A stretch of 64,000 nucleotides of DNA from Streptomyces sp. NBC_00237 (GCF_026342435.1 NZ_JAPEMT010000002.1:62001-126000), one strand, 5' to 3'. Shown: positions 35,813 to 44,866, counted from the stretch's first letter. Notes: generated by a model from the letters alone, not told the origin. Program-made: numbers and translations.

Positions 35813-36577
35813 GTGGGCACCCCCGACGACACGATCCGGGTCGGCCGCCGCTACAACGGCCCGCCCGCCAGCGCCAACGGCGGCTACTTCTCCGGTCTCC
35901 TGGCGCCGCGCGCGCGACGGATGCTGGACGTCGAAGGCGACCTCGTGGTCCAGCTGCACGCCCCGCCTCCGCTGGACACCGACCTCCGGCTGGCCCCGGC
36001 CGGCCGGCGGGTCCACGTCTGGCACGGCGACGTCCTCGTCGCGACCGCAGCACCCCAGGCCATCGGCACCGACACCGTGGAAGCCATCGCCCCCGACCTC
36101 GCCGAGCAGGCCATGTTCCGGTACGAAGGGCACGGCGCCCACCCCTTCCCCACCTGCTTCGTGTGCGGTCCCCGGCACCCGGACGGCCTGCGGCTGGCAC
36201 CCGGCCCGGTGGCGGGCCATGGCAACCACGTCGCCTGTCTCTGGACGCCGGACGCCTCGACCGACGACGGGACAGGGACCGGCCTCGTCTCCGAGGAACT
36301 GGTGTGGGCGGCGCTGGACTGCCCCGGAGGCTGGACGCTCGACCCGCTGCGCAGCCCGCTGGTGCTGGGCCGGATGACGGCCCGGATCACGGCACTGCCC
36401 CGCGTCGGGGAAACCGTCGTCGCGGTGGGGCGCGGTACGCCCGGCGACGGCCGGGTCCACAGCTGCACCACGGCGCTCGTGCGCCGTGACGGAACCGAAC
36501 TGGCCCGCTCGACGGCGACCTGGGTCCGTCTGGCGCCCACCGCATCACCTCAGGACACGAAGGCGGCAATCAGTTGA
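35813..36577 (+). CDS. Hotdog-fold thioesterase/dehydratase-like protein
   Basis: A 254-residue protein that looks like a double hotdog. The first half has the GPPASANGGYFSG motif and strands VVQLHAPPPL; the centre has FPTCFVCGPRHPDGLRL, a conserved Cys/Gly block of this actinobacterial family; the second half has a hotdog helix (SEELVWAALDCPGGW). Such proteins may cut or dehydrate thioesters, though none that I can name has a proven peptide role. It starts with GTG four bases after the SnoaL-like gene, and its stop overlaps the next gene (TTGA), so it belongs to the same operon. Confidence 0.65.
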   Translation: MGTPDDTIRVGRRYNGPPASANGGYFSGLLAPRARRMLDVEGDLVVQLHAPPPLDTDLRLAPAGRRVHVWHGDVLVATAAPQAIGTDTVEAIAPDLAEQAMFRYEGHGAHPFPTCFVCGPRHPDGLRLAPGPVAGHGNHVACLWTPDASTDDGTGTGLVSEELVWAALDCPGGWTLDPLRSPLVLGRMTARITALPRVGETVVAVGRGTPGDGRVHSCTTALVRRDGTELARSTATWVRLAPTASPQDTKAAIS

Positions 36578-38448
36578 CCAGCACGATCCCGACGACGGAC
36601 ACCACGGGCGTTCCCGGGTTCATCGGCAGTGGAGAGCCCGCGTTCACCGCACGGGCCCTCCATGAACTCGTCATCGAGCAGGCCGGGCGCGCACCGCACG
36701 CACCCGCCGTGACCTGCGACGGCCAGACCCTCACGTATCAGCAGCTCGTCACCCGGGCCCAAGACCTCGCGGAGCGGCTCCGGGCCGAGGGCCTGGCTGC
36801 GGAGGACGTCGTGGGCGTGCTGATGCGGCGGTCCCCCGAGCTGATCGTGGCTCTCCTCGCGGTGCTCATGGCGGGCGGCGCGTACCTCGGACTCGAACCG
36901 GACGACCCGCCGGGCCGACGGGAGGCCCTGCTCACCGACGCCGGGGTGAGGCTGGTGATCGTCGACGTACCGCTCCTGGACCGCGTCCCCGAAGGCGTCG
37001 CCGCGATCTCGCCGGACCCCGAGGCGATCTCGCCAGACCCAGGAACGCCGGAGCCCACCGAGGGGCCGACCGCTCCCGCGCCCCCCTGCCACCCCGACCG
37101 GCTCGCCTACGTCAGCTACACCTCGGGGTCCACCGGAGAGCCCAAGGGCGTCGCCGTGCCGCACCGGGCGGTCGACCGCCTGGTCCGGGGCGCGGACTGG
37201 ATGGAAGCCAGGGCCGACGACGTCTTCCTGCACATCGCGCCGGTCGCGTTCGACGCGTCCACGCTGGAGATCTGGGCCGCCCTGGTCAACGGCTGCCGTC
37301 TGGTCGTCTTCCCACCGGTCGCGATCACCCTGGAGCAGGTGGCGGACACCGTCCGCACCGAGGGCGTGACCGTTCTCCTCCTGACCACCGGGCTCTTCCA
37401 CCAGATGGCGGGCTCCCGGCCGGACGCGTTCGCCGGTGTGCGCCACGTCCTCACGGGTGGTGACGTCGCATCGCCCCGTCATGTGGGGCGGCTGCTGGAC
37501 ACGTACCCGGACCTGCTCTTCACCAACGGGTACGGACCGACCGAGAACACCACCTACACCACCTGCTGGACCAGCAGCACCCTCGCGGCCGGGCAGAGCG
37601 TGCCGATCGGCCGCCCGATCAGCGGCACCAGGGTCGCCGTACTGGACGACGACCTGCTCCCCGTGCCCCCGGGTGAGTGCGGCGAGTTGTACGCGGCCGG
37701 TGCCGGACTGTCGCGCGGCTATCTGCACCGCCCCGCCGCAACCGCCGAACGGTTCGTGCCCGACCCCTTCGCCACCGAGCCGGGGGCCAGGATGTACCGC
37801 ACCGGCGACCTGGTGCGCCGGAGCCCGGACGGCACGCTGGAGTTCGTCGGGCGTGCGGACGAACAGGTCAAGGTGCAGGGCTACCGCGTCGAACCGCAGG
37901 CCGTCGAGGCCGAGTTGGAGCAGATGGCGGGGGTGCGGCACGCGGTCGTGCTGCCGCAGGCGGACCCGGCCGGGGGCACCAGACTCCTCGGCTACGTGGT
38001 GCCCACCGAACCCGACCTCGGCGACGCGATCGGTCTGGGCCGCCAACTGCGCCTGGATCTGCGGGAGAAGCTGCCCCCTTACCTCGTTCCCTGGGCGATC
38101 CTGATCCGCCCCGAGCTTCCCCTGAACCGCAACGGCAAGGTCGACCGCCGGGCCCTGCCGACGGCGACCCGGGTGCCCAGGAACGTGGCCAACGCGTTCG
38201 TCACACCGCTCACCACCGTGGAGTTGCGGCTGACCGAGCTGTGGGGCGACGTCCTGGGGGTCGAACCGATCGGCATCGAGGACGACTTCTTCGAGCTGGG
38301 CGGCCACTCGCTGCTGGCCACCGAGCTTCTGGCGGTCGTGCAGAGGGAGTTCGACATGGACGTTCCGGCGCTGACGCTGTTCCTCTCCCCCACCGTGGCG
38401 GAGTTCGCGGCCGCGCTCGTGGAGCTGTGGGAGGGACAGACCCGATGA
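36574..38448 (+). CDS. Stand-alone NRPS A-T didomain, specificity unassigned
   Basis: A 624-residue protein with an A domain (about 25-530; TSGSTGEPKG, NGYGPTE, NGKVD) and a carrier (about 545-615; [16 protein letters not shown]). My specificity reading is D-A-L-L-L-G-G-T-Y-K. The TTY ending is Val/Ile-like, but I cannot assign it. There is no C domain. A P450 and then a type II thioesterase follow with ATGA overlaps, the same order as in systems where a carrier-bound amino acid is beta-hydroxylated (NovH/NovI, NikP1/NikQ). A 21-bp in-frame duplication (37003-37044, AISPDPE) lengthens a surface loop. The TTG start overlaps the hotdog stop. Confidence 0.93.
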   Translation: MTSTIPTTDTTGVPGFIGSGEPAFTARALHELVIEQAGRAPHAPAVTCDGQTLTYQQLVTRAQDLAERLRAEGLAAEDVVGVLMRRSPELIVALLAVLMAGGAYLGLEPDDPPGRREALLTDAGVRLVIVDVPLLDRVPEGVAAISPDPEAISPDPGTPEPTEGPTAPAPPCHPDRLAYVSYTSGSTGEPKGVAVPHRAVDRLVRGADWMEARADDVFLHIAPVAFDASTLEIWAALVNGCRLVVFPPVAITLEQVADTVRTEGVTVLLLTTGLFHQMAGSRPDAFAGVRHVLTGGDVASPRHVGRLLDTYPDLLFTNGYGPTENTTYTTCWTSSTLAAGQSVPIGRPISGTRVAVLDDDLLPVPPGECGELYAAGAGLSRGYLHRPAATAERFVPDPFATEPGARMYRTGDLVRRSPDGTLEFVGRADEQVKVQGYRVEPQAVEAELEQMAGVRHAVVLPQADPAGGTRLLGYVVPTEPDLGDAIGLGRQLRLDLREKLPPYLVPWAILIRPELPLNRNGKVDRRALPTATRVPRNVANAFVTPLTTVELRLTELWGDVLGVEPIGIEDDFFELGGHSLLATELLAVVQREFDMDVPALTLFLSPTVAEFAAALVELWEGQTR

Positions 38449-39701
38449 CGACGGCACCTTCCGGCGGGCGCTGCCCGGTCTCCGCGACGCAGCAGGTCGA
38501 TCTGATCGACCCCGACCTCTACGGGGGAGACGGCGCGCACGCGGCCTGGCGGCAGCTGCGCCGATCCGCTCCGGTGAGCTGGCAGCCGGTCCGCGACATC
38601 GGGTACTGGTCGGTCGTCACTCACGCGGAGGCCGCCCGGGTCCTGCGCGACCACGACACCTTCACCTCCGAACAGGGCACGTTGCTCAACCTGCTGGGCA
38701 AGGGCGACCCGGCCGGCGGCCAGCAGATGGCGGTGACCGACCCACCGGCCCACGCCCGGCTGCGCGGCCCCCTGCAACAGGCCCTGTCCATCAAGAACGT
38801 GGAGAACGACCGGGAACGGATCCGCCGCACCGTCGTCGACCTCCTCCAACCCCTCGCCGACGGGGGCCCCTTCGACTTCGCCACCGCCATGGCCGCGCTG
38901 CCCATGAGGGTGATCGGCGCGATGATGGCACTGCCGGAGGCGGACTGGCCGCGCCTGATCCGGCTCACCCACATGTGCATCGCGGCGGACGACCCCGAGT
39001 TCCAGCTCGCGGCGGGGGCACAGGCCACCCTGCGGGCCGCCCACCGCGAACTCTTCGCCTACTTCCAGGACCTCGTCACCCAGCGGCGGCGTACGCCGGG
39101 CGACGACCTGATCAGCGTGCTGCTGACCATGGAGCTCGACGGACGCAGGCTGTCACCGGGCGAGATCGTGTCCAACTGCTACAGCCTGCTGCTGGGCGCG
39201 ACGGTCACCACGGCCCAGCCCCCGAACGCGGCGATGGCCACACTGGCCGGGACGCCGGGCTTCGACGACTGGGCCGCTCACCCGGACCTGCTGAACAGCG
39301 GGGTGGAGGAGTCGCTGCGCTGGGCGTCGCCCACCCAGCACTTCATGCGCCACACCACCCGCGACGTGGAGGTCCGAGGGGTACTGATCCCGGCGGGGGC
39401 ACCGGTCGTGGTGTGGCTGGGTTCGGCCAACCGCGACGAGGGGGTGTTCGCCGACCCGGACACCTTCGACATCCGGCGCGCTCCCAACAAACACCTCGCG
39501 TTCGGTGTGGGCGCGCACTACTGCATCGGGCACACCGTCGCCCGGGTGACCCTGCGGGTCTTCTTCGCGGAACTGCTGGCCAGGTTCACCGACTTCACCC
39601 TCGCGGGCCCGCCGACCCGCCTGCGCTCGAACATCATCGCGGGATACGCCCACCTGCCGATCACCGCGAAGACCCGCCGCACGGAAGGCCCCCGCCGATG
39701 A
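38445..39701 (+). CDS. Cytochrome P450, coupled to the A-T protein
   Basis: A 418-residue P450 with heme motif FGVGAHYCIGHTVARV, ESLR as the ExxR motif and an I-helix LLLGATVTTAQ in which the usual acid-alcohol pair is replaced by Thr residues. That I-helix pattern is seen in P450s that act on carrier-bound substrates, though it is not proof. It overlaps the A-T gene before it and the thioesterase after it, each by four bases. Best guess: hydroxylation of the amino acid held by the A-T protein. No ferredoxin or reductase gene is next to it. Confidence 0.95.
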   Translation: MTTAPSGGRCPVSATQQVDLIDPDLYGGDGAHAAWRQLRRSAPVSWQPVRDIGYWSVVTHAEAARVLRDHDTFTSEQGTLLNLLGKGDPAGGQQMAVTDPPAHARLRGPLQQALSIKNVENDRERIRRTVVDLLQPLADGGPFDFATAMAALPMRVIGAMMALPEADWPRLIRLTHMCIAADDPEFQLAAGAQATLRAAHRELFAYFQDLVTQRRRTPGDDLISVLLTMELDGRRLSPGEIVSNCYSLLLGATVTTAQPPNAAMATLAGTPGFDDWAAHPDLLNSGVEESLRWASPTQHFMRHTTRDVEVRGVLIPAGAPVVVWLGSANRDEGVFADPDTFDIRRAPNKHLAFGVGAHYCIGHTVARVTLRVFFAELLARFTDFTLAGPPTRLRSNIIAGYAHLPITAKTRRTEGPRR

Positions 39702-40432
39702 CCACTCCCCCGCCCCGCAACAAGTGGTTCCTGCGCGAACCGTCGCCCACGGCGGCGGCGCGCCTCTTCTGCCTGCCGTACTCGGGGTGCGGTGCGAGCA
39801 TGTACCGCCAGTGGCCGACGACGATCGAAGGCGTCGAGGTCTGCCCGGTACAACTGCCGGGCCGGGAGAACCGGATGCGCGAACCGGCCCACTCCACGTA
39901 CGAGTCCCTGGCCGACGACCTGGCCGAGGCACTGCACCCCTACCTGGACCGCCCCTACGCACTGTTCGGCCACTGCGGCTCCGCACTGGCGGCGTACGAG
40001 ACGGTGGTACGGCTCACCCAGCGGGGCCACCCGGCCCCGGCCCGGCTCTTCGTCTCCTCCGAGGTGGCTCCGCAGGACGGCCCGTACGGCCGCTTCCTCG
40101 ACATGACCGACGAGGAACTGGCCGCCGAACTGCGCGAACTGGTCACGGAACTGGGCGGCAGCCTGGAACCGAGCCTGCTCGCCCTGTACCTGGGCGTGCT
40201 GCGCAAGGACGTGGACATGAACACGCGCTACCACGTGCCCGAACCGGTCCGGCTGCCGTCGCCGATCACAGCGATCGGCTGGACCGAGGACACGGGCATC
40301 GCCCCCTCCCTCATGACCGGCTGGTCCGCCTGCGGCGACACGAGCTTCGCCCTGCTGGAGGGAGGCCACTACCGCTTCATCGAGGCGCCGCAGGAACTGC
40401 GGTCGCTGCTGGCGGCGGGGCTGCGCCCCTGA
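39698..40432 (+). CDS. Type II thioesterase with Cys in the nucleophile position
   Basis: A 244-residue TEII-family hydrolase: LFCLPYSGCGASMY at the N-terminus, the PGRENR motif at 54-59 and GGHYRF near the end carrying the His. The elbow reads GHCGS, so residue 93 is Cys where the family has Ser. Cys-nucleophile thioesterases exist and tend to favour acyl transfer over hydrolysis, so this one may move a hydroxylated residue from the A-T carrier to another carrier instead of freeing it (inference). It is the last gene of the operon and meets the NLP gene tail to tail. Confidence 0.9.
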   Translation: MTTPPPRNKWFLREPSPTAAARLFCLPYSGCGASMYRQWPTTIEGVEVCPVQLPGRENRMREPAHSTYESLADDLAEALHPYLDRPYALFGHCGSALAAYETVVRLTQRGHPAPARLFVSSEVAPQDGPYGRFLDMTDEELAAELRELVTELGGSLEPSLLALYLGVLRKDVDMNTRYHVPEPVRLPSPITAIGWTEDTGIAPSLMTGWSACGDTSFALLEGGHYRFIEAPQELRSLLAAGLRP

Positions 40433-40474
40433 CGGGACGATCCGCAGGGGGCGGCCCGCGTCCTCCGCGTACAG

Positions 40475-40506
40475 GGTCCTACGCGTACGGGGTCCTACGC
40501 GTACGG
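40475..40506. repeat. Two perfect 16-bp direct repeats between convergent genes
   Basis: GGTCCTACGCGTACGG occurs twice back to back, at 40475 and 40491, spanning the stop codon of the leftward NLP gene. Each copy holds the palindrome TACGCGTA. The site lies at the end of the first cluster between two convergent genes, where a terminator is expected, but no U-tract is present. Confidence 0.8.
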
Positions 40507-41262
40507 GTCGAAGGGGATGCCGCTCGGCTTGGCCTTCGCGAGGTGCGCCGCGAAGTTGCCGTCCTTGAGGCCGAACACGGCACTGCCGAAGTCGGTCCGG
40601 CTGAGCTTGTCGCGAATCCCCTCGGGGTAGCCGTTCCAGCCCACGAGTGCGGGGAACTGCCAGGTGCGCTCGTGGTTCTCCGGAGGTTCGTCCCCCGAGG
40701 TCGCGGGGCGGAAGCAGTGCGTGCTCGCACCGTCCTTGTGGTAGACGATCTTGGGGTGCGTCCCGTCCCAGCGGATGCGGTCACGGGAATGGATGTTGAA
40801 GTTCCCGTGCGCGGAGGTGGCGACGTAGCGCGCCTCGCCGTTCTGCACCCACACGACGACGTGCTCCCAGTCGTGGCGGTGTCCCCCGAGGCCGCTGCCC
40901 AGCACGGCCTGGTCCTTCTCGAAGTACAGCCCGTACATCACGGCGCACCAGCCGTTGTTGCACTTCTGGCGGGCGTACCCGTTGGTGTTGTCGAGGTCCA
41001 CCGCGTCACGGCACTGCCCGTTGAGCGCACCGGAGGGCTTCAGGCCGCCGTTCGTCGTCCCGTCAGGGCCGATGGCGGCGGTCGGATAACAGCCGTCCGT
41101 GTCGTAGTCGAAGGCCGGCTGGTAGGTCTGTTCCTGTACGTCCGCCTGCGCGGGCAACGCCTTCGGCGGCTCGGCGTGGGCACTGCCGGTCGCCGTGACG
41201 ACCAGCGCGACGGCACTGCCCAGCACGAGCGACATCCGGTACGTCCGTGACTTCGTTCTCAC
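40495..41262 (-). CDS. Secreted NLP (NPP1-type) necrosis-inducing-like protein
   Basis: A 255-residue protein with a Sec signal peptide (about 1-30, cut near SAHA-EP) and the NLP heptapeptide GHRHDWE near the centre. NLPs are secreted proteins, some of which lyse plant membranes after binding sphingolipids; others are not toxic. Two pairs of Cys suggest disulfides. The start is GTG after AAGGGG; the leader is a purine-rich tract on the coding strand (41271-41297). It is divergent from the methyltransferase gene. It is unlikely to be part of peptide synthesis. Confidence 0.9.
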   Translation of the reverse strand: MRTKSRTYRMSLVLGSAVALVVTATGSAHAEPPKALPAQADVQEQTYQPAFDYDTDGCYPTAAIGPDGTTNGGLKPSGALNGQCRDAVDLDNTNGYARQKCNNGWCAVMYGLYFEKDQAVLGSGLGGHRHDWEHVVVWVQNGEARYVATSAHGNFNIHSRDRIRWDGTHPKIVYHKDGASTHCFRPATSGDEPPENHERTWQFPALVGWNGYPEGIRDKLSRTDFGSAVFGLKDGNFAAHLAKAKPSGIPFDPYA

Positions 41263-41409
41263 TGTGTCCCCTTCTCTTCTTTCTCTTCTTTTCTTCCTCG
41301 CGTGCGCTTCCGCACTGTGTACACGAGGTTCGTCTCATCTGGGATGGGCATGCCAAGGCAGGACGTGATGCGCGGACGCGCGAGAAGCACGACGAGAGGA
41401 CGTACCGCC

Positions 41410-42060
41410 ATGGACGAGGAGCGCGCCCCCCGGGCGGCGGCCGTCTTCGACGCTCTGGGGGCGGAGTACGAGAGCGCGTTCGGCGCCTCCCCCGCCCACC
41501 ACGGCTCCCTCCGGCGGCTGCTGGCGGACCTGACCCCGGGCAGCCGGGTTCTGGACGTGGGCAGCGGCACGGGGAGGCCCACCGCGGCCACGCTGACCGC
41601 TGCCGGGCACGACGTAGTGGGCGTCGACGTCTCTCCCGTCATGGTCGACCTCGCGCGCCGCCGGGTGCCGCAGGCGGACTTCCGGCAGGCGGACATCCGC
41701 GCCATGCCCCTGGCGGACGCTTCGTTCGACGCGGTCTGCGTCTACTTCTCGCTCCTCCAGATGTCACGCGCCGAGCAGTCGTCACTGCTGCACCGGCTCG
41801 CGCGCGCCCTGCGCCCCGGCGGAACGTGCGTGGTGGCGACGGTGCCCCTGGACGTCGAGGACGTCCAGGGCGTCTTCATGGGCCAGGACGTACGGGTGAC
41901 GAGCTTCGCCGCCGAGGACTTCACCGCCGCCGTACGGGAGGCGGGGCTGTCCGTGACCCACGTGGAAAGCCTCCTCTTCACGCCCGCGCACCCGGACGCC
42001 GCTCCCGAGCCCCACCTCTTCCTGCACTGCCGCCGCGAGCACCCGCGTCCGACGGGCTGA
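41410..42060 (+). CDS. Class I SAM-dependent methyltransferase
   Basis: A 216-residue methyltransferase of the UbiE/Methyltransf_11 type. Motif I is VLDVGSGTG, the acidic end of strand 2 is VGVDVS, and motif post-I FDAVCVYFSLLQM follows. The ATG at 41410 has GAGAGGAC upstream; the open frame extends further left without a ribosome site. Its substrate cannot be told from sequence. It lies outside the coupled NRPS operons and between secreted-protein genes, so a link to the peptide is only possible, not likely. Confidence 0.85.
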   Translation: MDEERAPRAAAVFDALGAEYESAFGASPAHHGSLRRLLADLTPGSRVLDVGSGTGRPTAATLTAAGHDVVGVDVSPVMVDLARRRVPQADFRQADIRAMPLADASFDAVCVYFSLLQMSRAEQSSLLHRLARALRPGGTCVVATVPLDVEDVQGVFMGQDVRVTSFAAEDFTAAVREAGLSVTHVESLLFTPAHPDAAPEPHLFLHCRREHPRPTG

Positions 42061-42083
42061 CCGGACTAACCGGGCCGACCGGT

Positions 42084-42893
42084 TCACCAGATGCTCTCGA
42101 CCCACTCCGGGTGGTCGACGAACGGATTCCGGTTGTGCTGGTAGGTGCTGTGGATGACCTCGTTGCGGCGCTGCTCGAAGGCGCTGGGCGGGTCCTGGAG
42201 CGACCACTGCTTCAGCACGGCCAGACGTCCGATCGCGGGCAGGGAGCCGTTGTTGACCCGGTCGTTGGGCTCCAGGTCCGCGAACCCGTCCCCGCCGTCG
42301 TAACGGACCGCCATGTACAGGATCATCCGCGCCACGTCTCCCTTGACGGCGCTGCGCGGCTCGAAGCTGTCGCCGTCGGTGAAGTTGCCGCTCGCCCCCG
42401 ACACCGGGCTGCCGCCGTTGTCGAAGTCCTTGTTGCCCCGGATGCTGTTCACCGTGACGTCCTCGGGGCGTAGGTGGTGCAGGTCGGTGCCGGGCCCGGC
42501 GGACGTACCGAAGTCGCCGTGGGACTTGGCCCAGACGTGCTCGCGGTTCCAGTCGCCGACGTTGCCCCCGTTACGGGTTTTGGCCAGGGACTTCCCCGTG
42601 TACAGCTCGATCACGTTCGCGCTGTTCGCCGGGTCCTGGTCGGTGTTCTTCAGCGCCTCCCACACCTGGTCGTAGGAGAGCTTCGTCTGCGCGCTGATGA
42701 TCGAGTGGAGCGCGCTCTTCAGCGCCGCGCCGCTCTTGCCCTCCGCTGCGGCGTAGTAGGAGTCCAGTCCCCCGGCCGCCGGTATTCGGGCGGACTCGGC
42801 GGGGAGGGCGGCGGAGGGGACGGCCGACGCCAGGAGCGACAGGGCCGCTGCGGCTGACGCCGCGAGGCTGAGACGGGTACTGCGACGGGACAT
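42084..42893 (-). CDS. Secreted endonuclease I-type nuclease
   Basis: A 269-residue extracellular DNase/RNase of the EndA/BsnI family. A Sec signal peptide covers about residues 1-30. The catalytic region has NREHVWAKSHGD and DLHHLRPEDVTVNSIRGNKDF, the His and Asn residues that bind the metal and phosphate. The last residues (HPEWVESIW) are also typical of the family. Likely role is scavenging nucleic acid outside the cell. It is convergent with the methyltransferase gene, 23 bp apart. Confidence 0.93.
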   Translation of the reverse strand: MSRRSTRLSLAASAAAALSLLASAVPSAALPAESARIPAAGGLDSYYAAAEGKSGAALKSALHSIISAQTKLSYDQVWEALKNTDQDPANSANVIELYTGKSLAKTRNGGNVGDWNREHVWAKSHGDFGTSAGPGTDLHHLRPEDVTVNSIRGNKDFDNGGSPVSGASGNFTDGDSFEPRSAVKGDVARMILYMAVRYDGGDGFADLEPNDRVNNGSLPAIGRLAVLKQWSLQDPPSAFEQRRNEVIHSTYQHNRNPFVDHPEWVESIW

Positions 42894-43051
42894 GGTGACA
42901 CGGTCCTCTCACGATGCCCGGCACCGGGCCGGGTCCGGCGGCACAACAGGCGCTGAGCGGACCTTGGCACACCCCGGACAACAAGAGATGACGTGCACGC
43001 AACAATCACACCCCCTCACCACCACCTCCCGCCGCGACTCCGTACGGACCG

Positions 43052-44866
43052 TCAGAAAGCGGGACGAGCGGCACGGGCGGCGCTGTCCGCGACGTGCTGT
43101 GCCGCGAGGTAGCCGAAGGTCATCGCGGGGCCGATGGTCGAGCCCGCACCCGCGTAGCTGTGTCCCATCACCGCGGCGCTCGCGTTGCCCGCCGCGTACA
43201 GGCCCTCGATCACCGAACCGTCCTCGCGCAACGCCCGTGCCGAGGCGTCGGTGACGATGCCGCCCTTGGTCCCCAGATCTCCCGGGACGATCTTCAGGGC
43301 GTGGAACGGCGGCAGCCACAGCTGCCCCAGCGAGGAGTTGGGGCCGACGGACGGATCGGCGAAGTAGTGGTCGTACGCGCTGTCACCGCGCCCCTGGTCG
43401 GTGTCCTTGCCGGTGCGGGCCTGTTGGTTGAACCGGTTCACGGTGGCGCGCAGCGCCGCCCCCGGCACCCCGATCTCACGGGCCAGGCCGTCCAGGGTCA
43501 GCGCCGAGTGCACCGCGCCCGACGTGTACCAGGAGTGCGGGAAGGGCAGCGTGGGCGCCACCGTGCGGAACAGGTAGCGGTTGCGGTAGTTCTGGTCGAC
43601 GACCAGCCAGGCCGGGATGCAGGGGTCGGCGGGGTTCCGGTCGTACATCCGGTGCACCACATCGCTGTACGGGGCGGCCTCGTTGACGAATCTGCCGCCC
43701 GCCGCGTCCACGAACAGTCCCCCCGGCAGCGTGCGCTCGGCCAGGCAGAAGTACGGACCGTCCGGCAGCGGTACCGCAGGGCCCCACCAGGCGTCGTCCA
43801 TCAGCGCGAGCGCCGCACCGGCGCGCTGCCCGGCCCGGATGCCGTCGCCGGTGTTCTCCTTCGCGCCCATGGTCCACTCCGTACCGATGGGCGCTCGCTG
43901 GTACTGCCGTCGCATGGCCGCGTCGTGCTCGAAGCCGCCCGACCCCACGATCACGCCGTGTCGGGCTCGGACCAGGCCCGGCGCGCCCGCCCGGTCCACC
44001 AGCACTCCGGCGACGCGACCGGCCTCCGAGTGGAGGTCCACGAGCGGGGTGTTCAGCCACACCGGTACGCCCGCGTCCAGCAGGCCCTTGCGCAGCGCCC
44101 CTGCCAGGGCCTGCCCCATGGTCAGCGGCTTCTCGCCGCGCAGCGCCGCCGCCGTGCCGCGTGCCAGTGCCTCGGCGGCGACGGCCACGCCCCGGGGGTG
44201 CACGGCGGTCAGGTTCAGCCACCGGTAGTCCTGGCTGAAGACCACCAGACCTGCGGGTACGGGCAGGTACGAGGGGTTGAGCCGGGCGAGCTCCGCACCG
44301 AGCAGGTTGCCGTCGAAGACGTCGGGCTCGATCGAGCGGCCCATCGCCAGGCCGCCGGGCCGCTCGGGGTAGTAGTCGCTGTACCCCTCCATCCAGCGGA
44401 ACCGCAGCGGGCTGTTGCGCTGCACGAAGTCGATCATCTTCGGACCGTTCGCGAGGAACGCCCGCTGCCGCTCCACCGGTACCTCGTCGCCGACGACGGC
44501 CGCCAGATAACCGGCCGCCTTCGCCGGTGTGTCCGGTACCCCGGCGGCCAGGATCACCGGGTTGTTGGGAATCCAGATGCCCGCACCCGAGCGTGCCGCG
44601 GACCCGCCGAAGGTCGGGGCCTTCTCCAGCACGACACAGCTCAGGCCCCGCTGCTTCGCGGCGAGCGCGGCGGTCAGCCCGGCCGCACCCGATCCGACCA
44701 CCACCACGTCGTACTCACCGACGACCGGGGCGTCAGCGGCGTACGACGTGCCCGTGCCGTTCAGCGCACCGGCGCCGACCGCGAGTCCGGCGGCTCCGAG
44801 CACCGCGCGCCGGGAAGGACGGGAGGGTCTGGGCACCGAGGGTCTGAGCATGGAGGGTCTGGACAT
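43052..44866 (-). CDS. TAT-exported FAD-dependent oxidoreductase (3-ketosteroid-dehydrogenase/fumarate-reductase type)
   Basis: A 604-residue flavoprotein. Near the start is a twin-arginine signal (PSRRAVLGAAGLAVGAGAL), then the dinucleotide fold VVVVGSGAAGLTAALAAKQRG and, near the end, GLYAAGNASAAVMG and GSTIGPAMTFG. This is the FAD_binding_2 family that holds fumarate reductase flavoproteins and 3-ketosteroid delta-1-dehydrogenases; a 3-oxosteroid-like substrate is the more common annotation. The ATG at 44866 has GGAG six bases upstream. The first residues (SRPSMLRPSVPRPSRPS) come from a short DNA repeat. Exported oxidoreductase; substrate unknown. Confidence 0.85.
   Translation of the reverse strand: MSRPSMLRPSVPRPSRPSRRAVLGAAGLAVGAGALNGTGTSYAADAPVVGEYDVVVVGSGAAGLTAALAAKQRGLSCVVLEKAPTFGGSAARSGAGIWIPNNPVILAAGVPDTPAKAAGYLAAVVGDEVPVERQRAFLANGPKMIDFVQRNSPLRFRWMEGYSDYYPERPGGLAMGRSIEPDVFDGNLLGAELARLNPSYLPVPAGLVVFSQDYRWLNLTAVHPRGVAVAAEALARGTAAALRGEKPLTMGQALAGALRKGLLDAGVPVWLNTPLVDLHSEAGRVAGVLVDRAGAPGLVRARHGVIVGSGGFEHDAAMRRQYQRAPIGTEWTMGAKENTGDGIRAGQRAGAALALMDDAWWGPAVPLPDGPYFCLAERTLPGGLFVDAAGGRFVNEAAPYSDVVHRMYDRNPADPCIPAWLVVDQNYRNRYLFRTVAPTLPFPHSWYTSGAVHSALTLDGLAREIGVPGAALRATVNRFNQQARTGKDTDQGRGDSAYDHYFADPSVGPNSSLGQLWLPPFHALKIVPGDLGTKGGIVTDASARALREDGSVIEGLYAAGNASAAVMGHSYAGAGSTIGPAMTFGYLAAQHVADSAARAARPAF

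Noticed and set aside
40475..40506. Rho-independent terminator after the first cluster
   Set aside because: The repeats carry small palindromes but no stable stem followed by a T-run; recorded only as repeats.
41302..41409. Upstream extension of the methyltransferase
   Set aside because: No ribosome site and no methyltransferase similarity before the ATG at 41410.
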